A DNA stretch of 64,000 nt, taken from CAZNPL01 sp964574815 (GTDB taxonomy: Bacteria; Planctomycetota; Phycisphaerae; UBA1845). The notes under the pieces are model-generated. The model was not told the origin of the DNA. It was given only the letters and a program-made list of their open reading frames with translations, and ran no database searches. Shown here in pieces: positions 26,878 through 35,791 of the stretch; within the stretch, counting starts at the first letter, position 1, and each line of letters begins with the position of its first letter. Both the position numbers and the translations under genes were made by a program. The stretch is taken from contig CAZNPL010000021.1 in NCBI GenBank assembly GCA_964574815.1, forward strand, positions 1 through 64,000. Reading direction: 5' to 3'.

Positions 26878-28023
26878 TTACCGCAGTTGCTCGTCGGTGA
26901 AGAGACGGACGTAGCTGTCGTAGCGCTCCGGGCGGATCTCGCCGCGCTCGACGGCCTCGCGGATGGCGCACTGATCTTCGTGAATGTGCGTGCAATCGGG
27001 GAACTTGCAGTCGGGGATGCGATCGACAAACTCGATGAAGTGCTGCTCGAGCTCGGCCGGGGGCACGCAACTGATGTCGAACGCCTTGACGCCCGGCGTA
27101 TCCACGACATACCCGCCCATGTCGAGCTTCAGGAGCTGCCCGCGCGTGGTCGTGTGGCGCCCTTTTCGCGTATCCTCAACCACGTCGCCGACCGGAAGGT
27201 CCAGCCCCGGCTGGATCACGTTGAGCAGCGTCGTCTTGCCGACTCCGCTTTGACCGGCGAGAACCGAGGATTTGTCCTTGAGCACGTCGCACAGCAGATC
27301 GACGCCCTCGCCGGTGACGGCACTGGTCGCGATCGTCCGATAGCCCAGTTCACGGTAAATCGAAAGGAACGAGGACATCTCCGGCTCGGTGCCCTCGTCG
27401 ATCTTGTTCAGGCAGATGACCGGCTCAATATCTCCGTGCAGCGCCGAGACGATGTATCGATCGACCAGGTGCGGCTTGGGAACCGGCACGCTGGCCGCAC
27501 TGACGATGACGGCCTGATCGACGTTGACGGCGACGGTGTGCTCGCGGCGGCCGGCGACCCGCTTGAGCTCGCCGCGCCGGGGCTCGACGGCCTCGATGAC
27601 GCCCTCCTCCTCGACTCCCTTCCGGTCCAGCGGCACCGAGAAACGCACCCGATCGCCCACGACGACGGCGCTGCGCTGGCGGATGCTTCGGGTCCGAAGC
27701 ACGCGCCGGATCGAGCAGGGCCAGATTTGGTTTCCGTCGTCGACGTGCGCCACAGATCCGAAGACGGTCACGACCGTGCCGCTGCGCAGCGCGTCGTCCG
27801 CCCCCTCCTGCCCTTCGGGGCCTTCCACGACGGTGCGCTTGCGCGACAGGTCCCCCTTGGCCGAAACCCGCTCGCTGGTGGGCGTCTCGACCTCATCCGG
27901 CCCGAGTTCCTGGGCGCGGCGCGTCCAGTCCTTTTCACGGGCACGTTTGGCACGATTGGGCCGAAAATCGACGCGAATTTTGCGCGACCGGCCGCGGCCT
28001 TTTTTCTTGCCACCATTGGTCAT
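26878..28023 (-). CDS. rsgA: Ribosome small-subunit biogenesis GTPase RsgA (YjeQ)
   Basis: A 381-residue circularly permuted GTPase that checks late 30S maturation. After a basic N-terminal extension (~60 residues, KKKGRGRSRKIR) comes an OB fold. The G motifs are in permuted order: G4 NKID, G5 SAV, G1 GQSGVGKTT and G3 DTPG. The C-terminal zinc finger is CKFPDCTHIHEDQC. All functional residues are present and the length is normal for a protein with an extended N-terminus. It is divergently oriented from pyrF. Confidence 0.95.
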   Translation of the reverse strand: MTNGGKKKGRGRSRKIRVDFRPNRAKRAREKDWTRRAQELGPDEVETPTSERVSAKGDLSRKRTVVEGPEGQEGADDALRSGTVVTVFGSVAHVDDGNQIWPCSIRRVLRTRSIRQRSAVVVGDRVRFSVPLDRKGVEEEGVIEAVEPRRGELKRVAGRREHTVAVNVDQAVIVSAASVPVPKPHLVDRYIVSALHGDIEPVICLNKIDEGTEPEMSSFLSIYRELGYRTIATSAVTGEGVDLLCDVLKDKSSVLAGQSGVGKTTLLNVIQPGLDLPVGDVVEDTRKGRHTTTRGQLLKLDMGGYVVDTPGVKAFDISCVPPAELEQHFIEFVDRIPDCKFPDCTHIHEDQCAIREAVERGEIRPERYDSYVRLFTDEQLR

Positions 28024-28216
28024 TTCGATGGATTCTCAGCATTGTCGATGAAAGATGTCAAGCGAACGTCCATTGGCCCGGTGGCGACCATTAAATGTCG
28101 CGTGGTCGCCGTAATCCGGTTGCGGGCACCCGCGTGCAGGCTTAGAGTGAGCCCGGCCTGCGTCCGGCGATGTCGTCGCATGCAGGCGAGCTTGTCCCCG
28201 AACCAAGGAGGCACCG

Positions 28217-29161
28217 GTGATACAGCACTTTGGCGACCGTCTGGTGGCCGCGATCAAAGAGAAGAATACGCCGGTCTGCGTGGGCCTCGACCCCGTATAC
28301 GAACGTCTGCCGGCCGATATCACCGACCGGGAAGGATTCAACGACCCGAGCAGCGTCGAGTGCGCCGTGGACGCGATCGGCGAATTCTGCCGCACCGTGA
28401 TCAAGGTGGTCGCTCCGCTGGTCCCGGCCGTGAAGATCAATTCGGCGTTTTTCGAGCGGTACTACGCTTCCGGACTGGATACTTACTACGGCCTCGTGGA
28501 GGAGGCGCGCTCCAAGGGCCTCATCGTAATCGGCGACGTCAAACGCGGCGACGTGGGGCATTCGGCCGGCTGCTACGCCAAGGCGCACCTGGCCGATCCG
28601 GAGCTGGCCGACGCCGTTGAGCTCATGATTCCCGACGCCGTGACCGTCAACGCCTATCTCGGCCTGGACGGGGTCAAACCGTTCATCGAGGCCGCCCGGT
28701 CCGACGGCAAGGGCGTCTTCGTACTGGTGCAGACCAGCAACGAATCGGCGAGCGAACTGCAGGGGCTGACGCTGGAAAACGGCGGGACGCTGGCGGAGCA
28801 CGTGGCTCGTACCGTCCACGAATGGTCCAACGATGACGGGCTGGTCGGCGAGAGCGGCTTCAGCAGCGTAGGGGCCGTGGTTGCGCCGCGGGACGCGGAG
28901 GGAACGGCGCGGCTTCGGGAAGCGATGCCGAACTGCATGTTTCTCGTCCCCGGTTTCGGCGCGCAGGGACGTGGGCCGGAAGACGTGGCCGTCTGTTTCA
29001 AGAGCGATGGGTCCGGAGCGCTGGTCACCGCGTCGCGCAGTGTGATCTACGCCTACGAGGATATGAAGTATATCGAGCGGTACGCCTCCGAGTGGGAAAA
29101 GTGCGTCGAGCATGCCTGCCGGGACCTCGTCGAATCCGTGCGAACCGTCGCCGTCGCTTGA
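28217..29161 (+). CDS. pyrF: Orotidine 5'-phosphate decarboxylase (long form)
   Basis: A 314-residue enzyme for the last step of UMP synthesis, of the longer subfamily found in mycobacteria and others. The active-site signature is DVKRGDVG (the Lys and Asp charge network), preceded by VCVGLDP and VKINSAFF, with the phosphate-binding end LVPGFGAQG. The start is GTG 28217, preceded by a perfect AAGGAGG with 5-nt spacing. murD follows after 13 nt, so they probably share a transcript. Confidence 0.94.
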   Translation: MIQHFGDRLVAAIKEKNTPVCVGLDPVYERLPADITDREGFNDPSSVECAVDAIGEFCRTVIKVVAPLVPAVKINSAFFERYYASGLDTYYGLVEEARSKGLIVIGDVKRGDVGHSAGCYAKAHLADPELADAVELMIPDAVTVNAYLGLDGVKPFIEAARSDGKGVFVLVQTSNESASELQGLTLENGGTLAEHVARTVHEWSNDDGLVGESGFSSVGAVVAPRDAEGTARLREAMPNCMFLVPGFGAQGRGPEDVAVCFKSDGSGALVTASRSVIYAYEDMKYIERYASEWEKCVEHACRDLVESVRTVAVA

Positions 29162-29174
29162 CTCGCCTGCGGCG

Positions 29175-30524
29175 ATGCCGGTGCAGGCGGCCTGGGCCGA
29201 CAAGCGCGTCATCGTGATGGGGTTGGGCCGCTTCGGCGGTGGGGTCGGGGCGGCAAGATGGTTTGCCGGTCAGGGCGCCCGCGTCGTCGTGACGGATCTG
29301 GCGGACAAGACCGCGCTTCGCCCTTCGATCGCTCAGCTCTCCTCATTCAGCATTGATTATCAACTCGGCGGACACGACACGGGAATTCTCGATGGCTGCG
29401 ATCTTCTGGTGGTCAATCCGGCGATCTCCAAAGAGCGGTCGCCGTTCTTCGCCGAGGCCGTCCACCGCGGAGTTAACTGGACGACTGAGATCAACCTGTT
29501 TCTCGAGCGTTGCCCGGGCTTTGTGATCGGGGTTACCGGGTCGGCCGGCAAGAGCACGACGGCCGCCATGATCCACGCCTGCCTTAAGTCAGCGGAGCCA
29601 GCCGGGCAGGTCTACCTCGGCGGCAACATCGGATGTTCGCTTCTCAACGAGCTCGTTCGGATGACGCCGGACGACACCGTCGTGCTGGAGCTGTCGAGTT
29701 TTCAGTTGGCCGACCTGCTTTCAATCGGGCGCCTCCTGGATGCGGGCGTGATCGTGACGCTCTGGCCTCAGCATCTCGATCGACACGGATCATTCGAGTC
29801 TTACATGGATTGCAAGCTCAATCTGATTCGCGGGGCAAAGCCCGGTGCGACGATCGTCCTAGGTGTTGATGACCGTACACTGCTTCGGCCAATTGAGCGG
29901 ATCGCTCGTGAATCGGACGTGCGTGTTATGGGTGCGCCGGAGCCGGCAAGCGATTACCGCCTCCAGGTTCCGGGATGGCACAATCGGCTCAACGCACGCT
30001 GTGCGACAGCGCTCTGCAAGTGCATTGGCCTGGGAGACGACGCCGTGCGCAAGGGTCTGGAGACGTTTCAAGGCTTGCCGCATCGCCTCGAATTCGTCGG
30101 AGAATACGCCGGCGTCACGTTCTTCAACGATTCGAAAGCGACCTCGCCGCGGGCGGCCGCGACCGGACTTCGGGCTTTCGATCAGCCGGTCATCGTGCTG
30201 ATCGGGGGCCAGTTCAAGGACATCGAGCTTGACGAATTGGTCGCCGCCGTCGCCGAGCGCGCCAAGGCGGCGATCTGCTTCGGCGCCGCCGGGCAGGTAT
30301 TGCAAACTCCGATCAGCGCAGCCCGAACATCGCACCCGGAGCTTCGTATCGCACAGGCTACGACTTTGAAAGAAGCGGTGGGACTCGCACGCGAGGTTGC
30401 CCGGCCCGGCGACATCGTGTTGCTCTCGCCCGGTTTTCCGAGTTTCGATGAATTCGACAACTACGAAGACCGGGGCCGAGCCTTCATCTCATTGGTTCGG
30501 GCGCTCTTCGCCAAAGGCGAGTGA
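29175..30524 (+). CDS. murD: UDP-N-acetylmuramoylalanine-D-glutamate ligase
   Basis: A 449-residue Mur ligase adding D-Glu to UDP-MurNAc-L-Ala in peptidoglycan synthesis. The N-terminal Rossmann-like part is VIVMGLGRFGGG; the ATP loop is GVTGSAGKSTT; the central domain contains VVLELSSFQL; the C-terminal domain has FFNDSKATSP and LLSPGFPSFDEF. ATG 29175 is preferred over an ORF start at 29112 that would overlap pyrF. It implies that this bacterium makes peptidoglycan precursors. The gene overlaps the convergent ygeY-like gene by 64 bp at the 3' end. Confidence 0.94.
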   Translation: MPVQAAWADKRVIVMGLGRFGGGVGAARWFAGQGARVVVTDLADKTALRPSIAQLSSFSIDYQLGGHDTGILDGCDLLVVNPAISKERSPFFAEAVHRGVNWTTEINLFLERCPGFVIGVTGSAGKSTTAAMIHACLKSAEPAGQVYLGGNIGCSLLNELVRMTPDDTVVLELSSFQLADLLSIGRLLDAGVIVTLWPQHLDRHGSFESYMDCKLNLIRGAKPGATIVLGVDDRTLLRPIERIARESDVRVMGAPEPASDYRLQVPGWHNRLNARCATALCKCIGLGDDAVRKGLETFQGLPHRLEFVGEYAGVTFFNDSKATSPRAAATGLRAFDQPVIVLIGGQFKDIELDELVAAVAERAKAAICFGAAGQVLQTPISAARTSHPELRIAQATTLKEAVGLAREVARPGDIVLLSPGFPSFDEFDNYEDRGRAFISLVRALFAKGE

Positions 30525-31732
30525 CCCGCAGTGTAAACACTTGGAAACGCCGCGTAAAACGCGGCGCACCTGGTCAGGTGCTCGATCGGCACGCTGTCCT
30601 TTACCGTGTGGGCCACGCTCTCGGGCGCCGGACCGAAACCCACGCACGGGATGCCGAACATCCCGGCGATCGAGACGCCGTTCGTGCTGAACGTCCAGCG
30701 CCCGACCTTCGGGCGGCGCTTGAAGAGTCCGCGATAGGTCGCCACCGCGGCGGCAACCTGCGGGGCGTCCTCCCGCTCGCACCAGGTGGGAAAGTAACTC
30801 TCCGTTGGATACACCAGTCCCGTGTGCGTCGGCTTCTCATAGCGGGCGACGTTCACCTTCGCGCTCACACCCGCGCGCCGGACGGCGTCGCGGACTTCTT
30901 TCAACGCGGTCGTTTTGCTCTCACCCGCCGTCAGGCGCCGATCGAGGTGGATGTATGCCTGGTCGGGCACGGCGCACATGCTCGGTGTCCGGCAATCCAC
31001 GTACGAGACCGTAATCGTCCCGGTACCCAGGAACTGGTCGCTGGCCAGGCGGTCGTTGAGCTGCTCGATCTCGGGTACGATCCGCGCGATCTTGTAGATG
31101 GCGTTCACCCCTTTTTGCGGCATGGACCCGTGACACGACTTACCGTGCGTCGTCACGCCCATCTCCATCCGCCCGCGCTGCCCGCGGAGAACGCAGCAGT
31201 TCGTCGAGTCCGTCACCACGACACACTCCGGCCGAATGCCCTCCTCCCGCACGATGTACTGCCAGTTCAACCCGTCGCAGTCCTCCTCCGATACGGTGAA
31301 CGTCAGCAGCAGGCTCCAATCATCGCTTCGCAGATTCAGGTCGTTGATGATTTTGCCGGCGTAGACCATCGCCGGGACGGCGCCCTTCTGGTCCCCCGCA
31401 CCGCGGCCATATATCCAGCCGTTCTCCACCTTGCCCTTATAAGGATCGTGAGGCCACTCGTCCGGATTGCCCAACCCGACCGTGTCGACATGGGCGTCGA
31501 TCGCGATCAGCCGCCGCCCCTTACCGATTTGGGCAAGCAGATTCCCGAAGCCGTCCATCCACACGCGGTCGAACCCGCCCACGTTCGACAGCTCCTTCCT
31601 GATGCGCTCGATCACCTCCCCCTCCTGACCGCTCTCGGAGGGCATGGCGACCAATTGGCGCAGGAAGGAGACCATACGTTTTTCGTAGCGCCGGGCCGAT
31701 TGCAGAATCGCGTCGTATTTCATCGTGGCCAT
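30461..31732 (-). CDS. ygeY: YgeY-type M20 family hydrolase
   Basis: A 423-residue zinc amidohydrolase/peptidase of family M20. Metal and catalytic residues are DAHVDTVG, GRGAGDQKG, SEEDCDG (catalytic Glu pair), TDSTN and the late AHTVKDS. The overall sequence fits YgeY, often listed with selenium-linked purine hydroxylase loci. The substrate is not known. ATG 31732 or 31723 are both possible (no clear ribosome site); the ORF start at 31810 is upstream of the normal N-terminus. The last ~20 residues form an unusual tail that overlaps the convergent murD end. Confidence 0.85.
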   Translation of the reverse strand: MATMKYDAILQSARRYEKRMVSFLRQLVAMPSESGQEGEVIERIRKELSNVGGFDRVWMDGFGNLLAQIGKGRRLIAIDAHVDTVGLGNPDEWPHDPYKGKVENGWIYGRGAGDQKGAVPAMVYAGKIINDLNLRSDDWSLLLTFTVSEEDCDGLNWQYIVREEGIRPECVVVTDSTNCCVLRGQRGRMEMGVTTHGKSCHGSMPQKGVNAIYKIARIVPEIEQLNDRLASDQFLGTGTITVSYVDCRTPSMCAVPDQAYIHLDRRLTAGESKTTALKEVRDAVRRAGVSAKVNVARYEKPTHTGLVYPTESYFPTWCEREDAPQVAAAVATYRGLFKRRPKVGRWTFSTNGVSIAGMFGIPCVGFGPAPESVAHTVKDSVPIEHLTRCAAFYAAFPSVYTAGHSPLAKSARTNEMKARPRSS

Positions 31733-31839
31733 TTCAATAGAAGTCGTTCGGTCAACAAACCGGGTGAGGCTATCGCCCCGCCGGGCATAGCTCAAGGGTA
31801 CGCACGACAAACCTACGTCGCCGGATTACAACAACGCGC

Positions 31840-31890
31840 GGCCAAGCTCCGCCGCGGTTGGCGGCTCTTCTTGCCCATGGCACCCTGCTC
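31840..31890. repeat. Dispersed palindromic element (copy near permease)
   Basis: GCCAAGCTCCGCCG, a short GTTGGCGG section and a TTGCCCATGGCACCC end form an imperfect hairpin. It is strongly similar to copies at 35671-35756, 42876-42928 and 52686-52740. Confidence 0.75.
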
Positions 31891-31997
31891 CACATGTGCT
31901 GCGGCCTGCCTCTCTTGCCGTCGGGGCATTTCGATTATGCTCTTTGCGGCGCATCGTGGCGCGGTGCGGATGATTTCGGCGACAAGGGCAGCTTCGG

Positions 31998-33710
31998 ATG
32001 CGATTGTTCTACAAACAGGACTTGGACGGCTTCTTCGGCCTGTTCATCGACAATCTCGTCCAGCTCCTGCTCATCGTCGTTTTGTGCGGCAGCCTTTGCG
32101 GCATGAGCGGTGACTACGCCTACCTCATCCACCAGCATGTTCTCCCGGCCGCCGCCGTCTCTATCCTGCTGGGCAATTTGTTCTACGCCTGGCAGGCACA
32201 CCGGCTCGCCAGACGCGAGCGACGAACCGATGTCACCGCCTTGCCTTACGGCATCAACACGCCGTCGCTGCTGGTCTACATCTTCTTCGTCATGGCGCCG
32301 ACGTACCGCGCCACCGGATCGCCGGAGGCCGCCTGGAAGATGGGTCTGCTCGCTTGCGCAGGAAGCGGGATGATCGAGTTCGCCGGCGCTTTTGTCGCCG
32401 AGCGCGTCCGCCGCAACACGCCGCGCGCCGCACTGCTGGCCACGCTCGCCGGCATCGCCGTCGGCTTTATCGCGATGAAGTTCGCCCTCGAGATCCTCGC
32501 GGCCCCGCTGGTGGCGATCGTCCCGCTGGGCATCATCCTGTTGACATACTTTGCTAAAGCGAGGATGCCGTTGGGACTGCCCGGTGGGCTGCTGGCCGTC
32601 GTCATCGGTACGGCGCTGGCCTGGTCGCTGCCGGATTCGTGGCTCGCCAAGCCAATGAGCCTCGTCGGCGTCAGCGCAGCATGGAGCGAGCGCGGATTCG
32701 CCGCGCCGCAGTGGGCCGGCGGCGTCCTCTGGGAAGTGTCGTCTCTGCCGGTTGGCGAGTGGGTCGGATTCCTGTCGGTCATCGTCCCGATGGGGTTGTT
32801 CAATCTCGCCGGCAGCCTGCAGAACATCGAATCGGCCGAGGCCGCCGGCGACAGCTACGACACCCGCTCCTCACTGGCCGTCAACGGCATCGGCACGCTC
32901 GCGGCCGCGACCTTCGGGAGCTGCTTCCCCACAACGATTTATATCGGCCACCCCGGCTGGAAGGGCCTCGGCGCCCGCGCCGGCTACTCGACCCTCAACG
33001 GTGTGGTCGTCACCGGACTCTGTCTCACCGGGACCGTCGGATTGATCAACAGCATCGTGCCGCTGGAGGCCGGCGTCGCGATCGTGCTGTGGATCGGTGT
33101 CATCATCACCGCCCAGGCCTTCCAGGCCACCCCGCGGGCCCACGCGCCCGCCGTCGCCCTCGGCCTGTTCCCGGCCATTGCCGCGTGGGGCGCGACGGTC
33201 ATGTGGGGCACGTTTATCACCGCCCGATGGCAACCGGTTCCCGCTGACGCTCCGGTCTCAGAGCAAACGCTCAGGCCGATCGGACCGGCCAACACCACGC
33301 AGGATTTACTCGAAATGCAGCAGCCCGGAGCCGGCCGCGAGACCACCGTCAACGGCTTTCTCATCCACGGCCTCAACCTCATGGAACGCGGCTACATCTT
33401 CACGTGCATGATCTGGGCAGCCATGTCCGCCATGCTCATCGACCGCCGCCTTCGCGCCGCGGCCATATGGGCCATAATAGGCGCGGCCTGCGCGGCGCTG
33501 GGACTGACACATGCTTATCAGCTTACGGGCAACACCATCGACTTCCTCTACGCCTTCGCCGAACCGCGCGAAAACGCCTACGCCTACCGCGCCGGGTTCA
33601 TCGCCGCCGGCTACGCATGCCTGGCAATCCTGTTCGTCGCCTTCGCTCCGTTCGTCCGCCCCGAAAAGAAGTCGGACCTGCAACGGGCGGCGCATGGCGT
33701 TAGCGACTGA
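31998..33710 (+). CDS. Polytopic permease of the xanthine/uracil (NCS2)-like group
   Basis: A 570-residue membrane protein with about 12 or more hydrophobic helices. It contains DVTALPYGINTPSLLVY and SLQNIESAEAAGDSYDTRSS, features of the NCS2/AzgA purine permease relatives. It probably imports a purine or related base; the substrate is an inference from the neighbouring adenine deaminase. ATG 31998 has AAGGG upstream. A 107-bp gap with a GC-rich hairpin separates it from the deaminase, so co-transcription is likely. Confidence 0.8.
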   Translation: MRLFYKQDLDGFFGLFIDNLVQLLLIVVLCGSLCGMSGDYAYLIHQHVLPAAAVSILLGNLFYAWQAHRLARRERRTDVTALPYGINTPSLLVYIFFVMAPTYRATGSPEAAWKMGLLACAGSGMIEFAGAFVAERVRRNTPRAALLATLAGIAVGFIAMKFALEILAAPLVAIVPLGIILLTYFAKARMPLGLPGGLLAVVIGTALAWSLPDSWLAKPMSLVGVSAAWSERGFAAPQWAGGVLWEVSSLPVGEWVGFLSVIVPMGLFNLAGSLQNIESAEAAGDSYDTRSSLAVNGIGTLAAATFGSCFPTTIYIGHPGWKGLGARAGYSTLNGVVVTGLCLTGTVGLINSIVPLEAGVAIVLWIGVIITAQAFQATPRAHAPAVALGLFPAIAAWGATVMWGTFITARWQPVPADAPVSEQTLRPIGPANTTQDLLEMQQPGAGRETTVNGFLIHGLNLMERGYIFTCMIWAAMSAMLIDRRLRAAAIWAIIGAACAALGLTHAYQLTGNTIDFLYAFAEPRENAYAYRAGFIAAGYACLAILFVAFAPFVRPEKKSDLQRAAHGVSD

Positions 33711-33816
33711 CGATCTCTCGAGATTTGCGCTCCCGCTGGCGCGGGGGCGGAGCGGGCATCAAGGCAGAAGGTGCATCAAGATGCACTCTACTTCAATAAA
33801 GAGCGACAGGTAATCC

Positions 33817-35553
33817 ATGAACTCCGACCTGAAACAACGAATCGACGTCGCGGCTGGGCGGCGGCCCGCCGACCTTGTCCTCAAGGGCGGGCGGATCGTT
33901 AACGTGTTCTCCGGTGAAATCCATGAGGGCGACGTGGCCATCGCCCGCGACCGCATCGCCGGAATCGGCTCGTACGACGGCGAAAACTCGGTCGACGTCG
34001 CCGGCCGATATATCTGCCCCGGCTTGATCGACGGGCACGTGCACATCGAATCGTCCATGCTCAGCGTGCCCCAGTTCGCCAGCGTCGTCGTGCCGCACGG
34101 GACCGTCGCCGTCGTCACCGACCCTCACGAAATCGCCAACGTCATGGGCGTCGAGGGCATCCGCTACATGCTCTCCGCCAGCGAGAACTGTCCGCTCGAG
34201 GTCTACGTGATGCTCAGCTCGTGCGTCCCCGCCTCCCACTTCGAAAGCTCCCGGGAGAATCTGACCGCGACGGACATGGAGCCGCTGCTGTCGCACGAGC
34301 GCGTTCTCGGCATCGCGGAGATGATGAACTTCCCCGGAATTGTCGCCGGCGATCCCGCTTGCCTGGACAAGGTCGCCCTGGCACGCAACCGGCCCATCGA
34401 TGGCCATGCCCCGGGTCTGTCGGGGCGAGACCTCTGTGCCTACGTCGCGGCCGGTATCGGCAGCGACCACGAATGCACCGTCTTCGAGGAGGCCCGCGAA
34501 AAGCTCCGACTCGGCATGACGATTATGATCCGCGAGGGCTCCCAGGCCCGGAACCTCGATGCACTGCTGCCGCTGATCACGCCCGAGACGGTCGACCGAC
34601 TCGTTTTTGTCACCGACGACAAGGACGTGGAGGACCTGCTGGACGAAGGTCACATCAACTTCATGATCCGCCGCGCCGTCACCTCCGGCGTGAATCCGAT
34701 TCACGCGGTCAGAATGGCCTCGTGGAATACGGCCCGCTACTTCGGGCTGCATCATCTCGGCGCCATCGCACCGGGCAAGGCGGCGTCGCTTGTCGTCGTC
34801 GATGATCTCGAACGATTCAACGTACTTCAGGTCTATCAGTCCGGCCGACTGGTGGTTGCCGACGGACAACTGATCGAGCAGCAAGCCCAGGCATCCGACA
34901 CGGCTGTCCCGCCGAGCAGCGTCAACATACCGGACCTCAAGCCGGAGGACTTCCGGATTCTCGCTCCGCAGCAGCAACCATGCCGCGTTCATGTGATCGA
35001 GGTCCTTGAAAACCGCATCGACACCGAAAGGTCCGTCGAGACCATCGCGCCCGACAATGGCCAGCTCGTGGCCGACCCGTCGCGCGACCTCTGCAAGATC
35101 GCCGTGATCGAGCGTCACAACGCCACCGGCCGCATCGGACTGGGGTTCGTTCGCGGCTTCGGTCTCGCCGGCGGCGCCCTGGCCTCCACTGTCGCCCACG
35201 ATGCGCACAATCTGGTCGTTGTGGGAACGGGTGACCACGACATGCTCGCGGCCGCCAACGACATCGAGAACATCGGTGGCGGCCTCACCGTGGTCAGGGA
35301 CGGCAAAATGCTGGCTCACGTCCCACTGCCGGTCGCGGGCCTGATGACCGACGCGAGCGCCCACACCCTTCGCCGCCAGTTCCACGACCTTCACGAAGCA
35401 GCCGCCGGGCTCGATGCCAAACTCCGCCGCCCCTTCATGGCATTGGCCTTCTTGAGCCTCTCGGTGATCGGCAAGCTGAAAATCACCGACAGGGGCCTGG
35501 TGGATGTGGAGCAGTTCAAGGTGATCGAACTGACCGCCGACGATCAGCGCTGA
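33817..35553 (+). CDS. ade: Adenine deaminase
   Basis: A 578-residue amidohydrolase converting adenine to hypoxanthine and ammonia (purine salvage). The metal-binding HVHIESSM, the PHEIAN loop and MMNFPG are typical of the bacterial ade family, as are the central DGHAPGLSG and TDDKDVEDLL and the C-terminal MTDASAH. The length is normal for the family. It follows a likely purine permease, so the pair may import and deaminate adenine. SelD and a YgeY-like hydrolase also flank it, as in selenium-linked purine degradation loci. Confidence 0.94.
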   Translation: MNSDLKQRIDVAAGRRPADLVLKGGRIVNVFSGEIHEGDVAIARDRIAGIGSYDGENSVDVAGRYICPGLIDGHVHIESSMLSVPQFASVVVPHGTVAVVTDPHEIANVMGVEGIRYMLSASENCPLEVYVMLSSCVPASHFESSRENLTATDMEPLLSHERVLGIAEMMNFPGIVAGDPACLDKVALARNRPIDGHAPGLSGRDLCAYVAAGIGSDHECTVFEEAREKLRLGMTIMIREGSQARNLDALLPLITPETVDRLVFVTDDKDVEDLLDEGHINFMIRRAVTSGVNPIHAVRMASWNTARYFGLHHLGAIAPGKAASLVVVDDLERFNVLQVYQSGRLVVADGQLIEQQAQASDTAVPPSSVNIPDLKPEDFRILAPQQQPCRVHVIEVLENRIDTERSVETIAPDNGQLVADPSRDLCKIAVIERHNATGRIGLGFVRGFGLAGGALASTVAHDAHNLVVVGTGDHDMLAAANDIENIGGGLTVVRDGKMLAHVPLPVAGLMTDASAHTLRRQFHDLHEAAAGLDAKLRRPFMALAFLSLSVIGKLKITDRGLVDVEQFKVIELTADDQR

Positions 35554-35598
35554 GTGCACCAAGACGGCGCCCTGTAACGGTGGAGCACATGCCAACCG

Positions 35599-35616
35599 CA
35601 TGCTCACGCGAGCATG
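35599..35616. repeat. Short intergenic hairpin
   Basis: CATGCTC-ACGC-GAGCATG, a 7-bp perfect stem, 46 nt after the ade stop. It could help end the ade transcript, but there is no T-run. Confidence 0.55.
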
Positions 35617-35670
35617 TGTTTAGCGTGCTGGGACGGGTGCCCGTGCCGCTGTCAAACGGGGGAACGCACG

Positions 35671-35756
35671 GGCAAGCTCCGCCGCCGTTGGCGGCTCCGC
35701 TTGCCCATGGCACCCTCGCTGAACACGTACCCACGCGAGCGTGGGCATGGCACCCA
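35671..35756. repeat. Dispersed palindromic element, composite copy
   Basis: It carries GGCAAGCTCCGCCGCC, GGCGGCTCCGCTTGCCCATGG and CACCC, then a second hairpin CCCACGCGAGCGTGGG ending TGGCACCC. It is the best preserved copy of the family seen at 31840, 42876 and 52686; the second part is related to 57875-57894. Confidence 0.78.
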
Positions 35757-35791
35757 TGACTTCTGAGCCGTGGCGCCCGGCCGGGCTGACT

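Noticed and set aside
26635..28620. A 661-codon + strand frame across rsgA and into pyrF.
   Set aside because: Low-complexity antisense of rsgA; the conserved motifs are on the other strand.
30521..32113. A 530-codon + strand frame over ygeY.
   Set aside because: Antisense to a conserved M20 hydrolase.
33793..35607. A 604-codon - strand frame over ade.
   Set aside because: Antisense to adenine deaminase.
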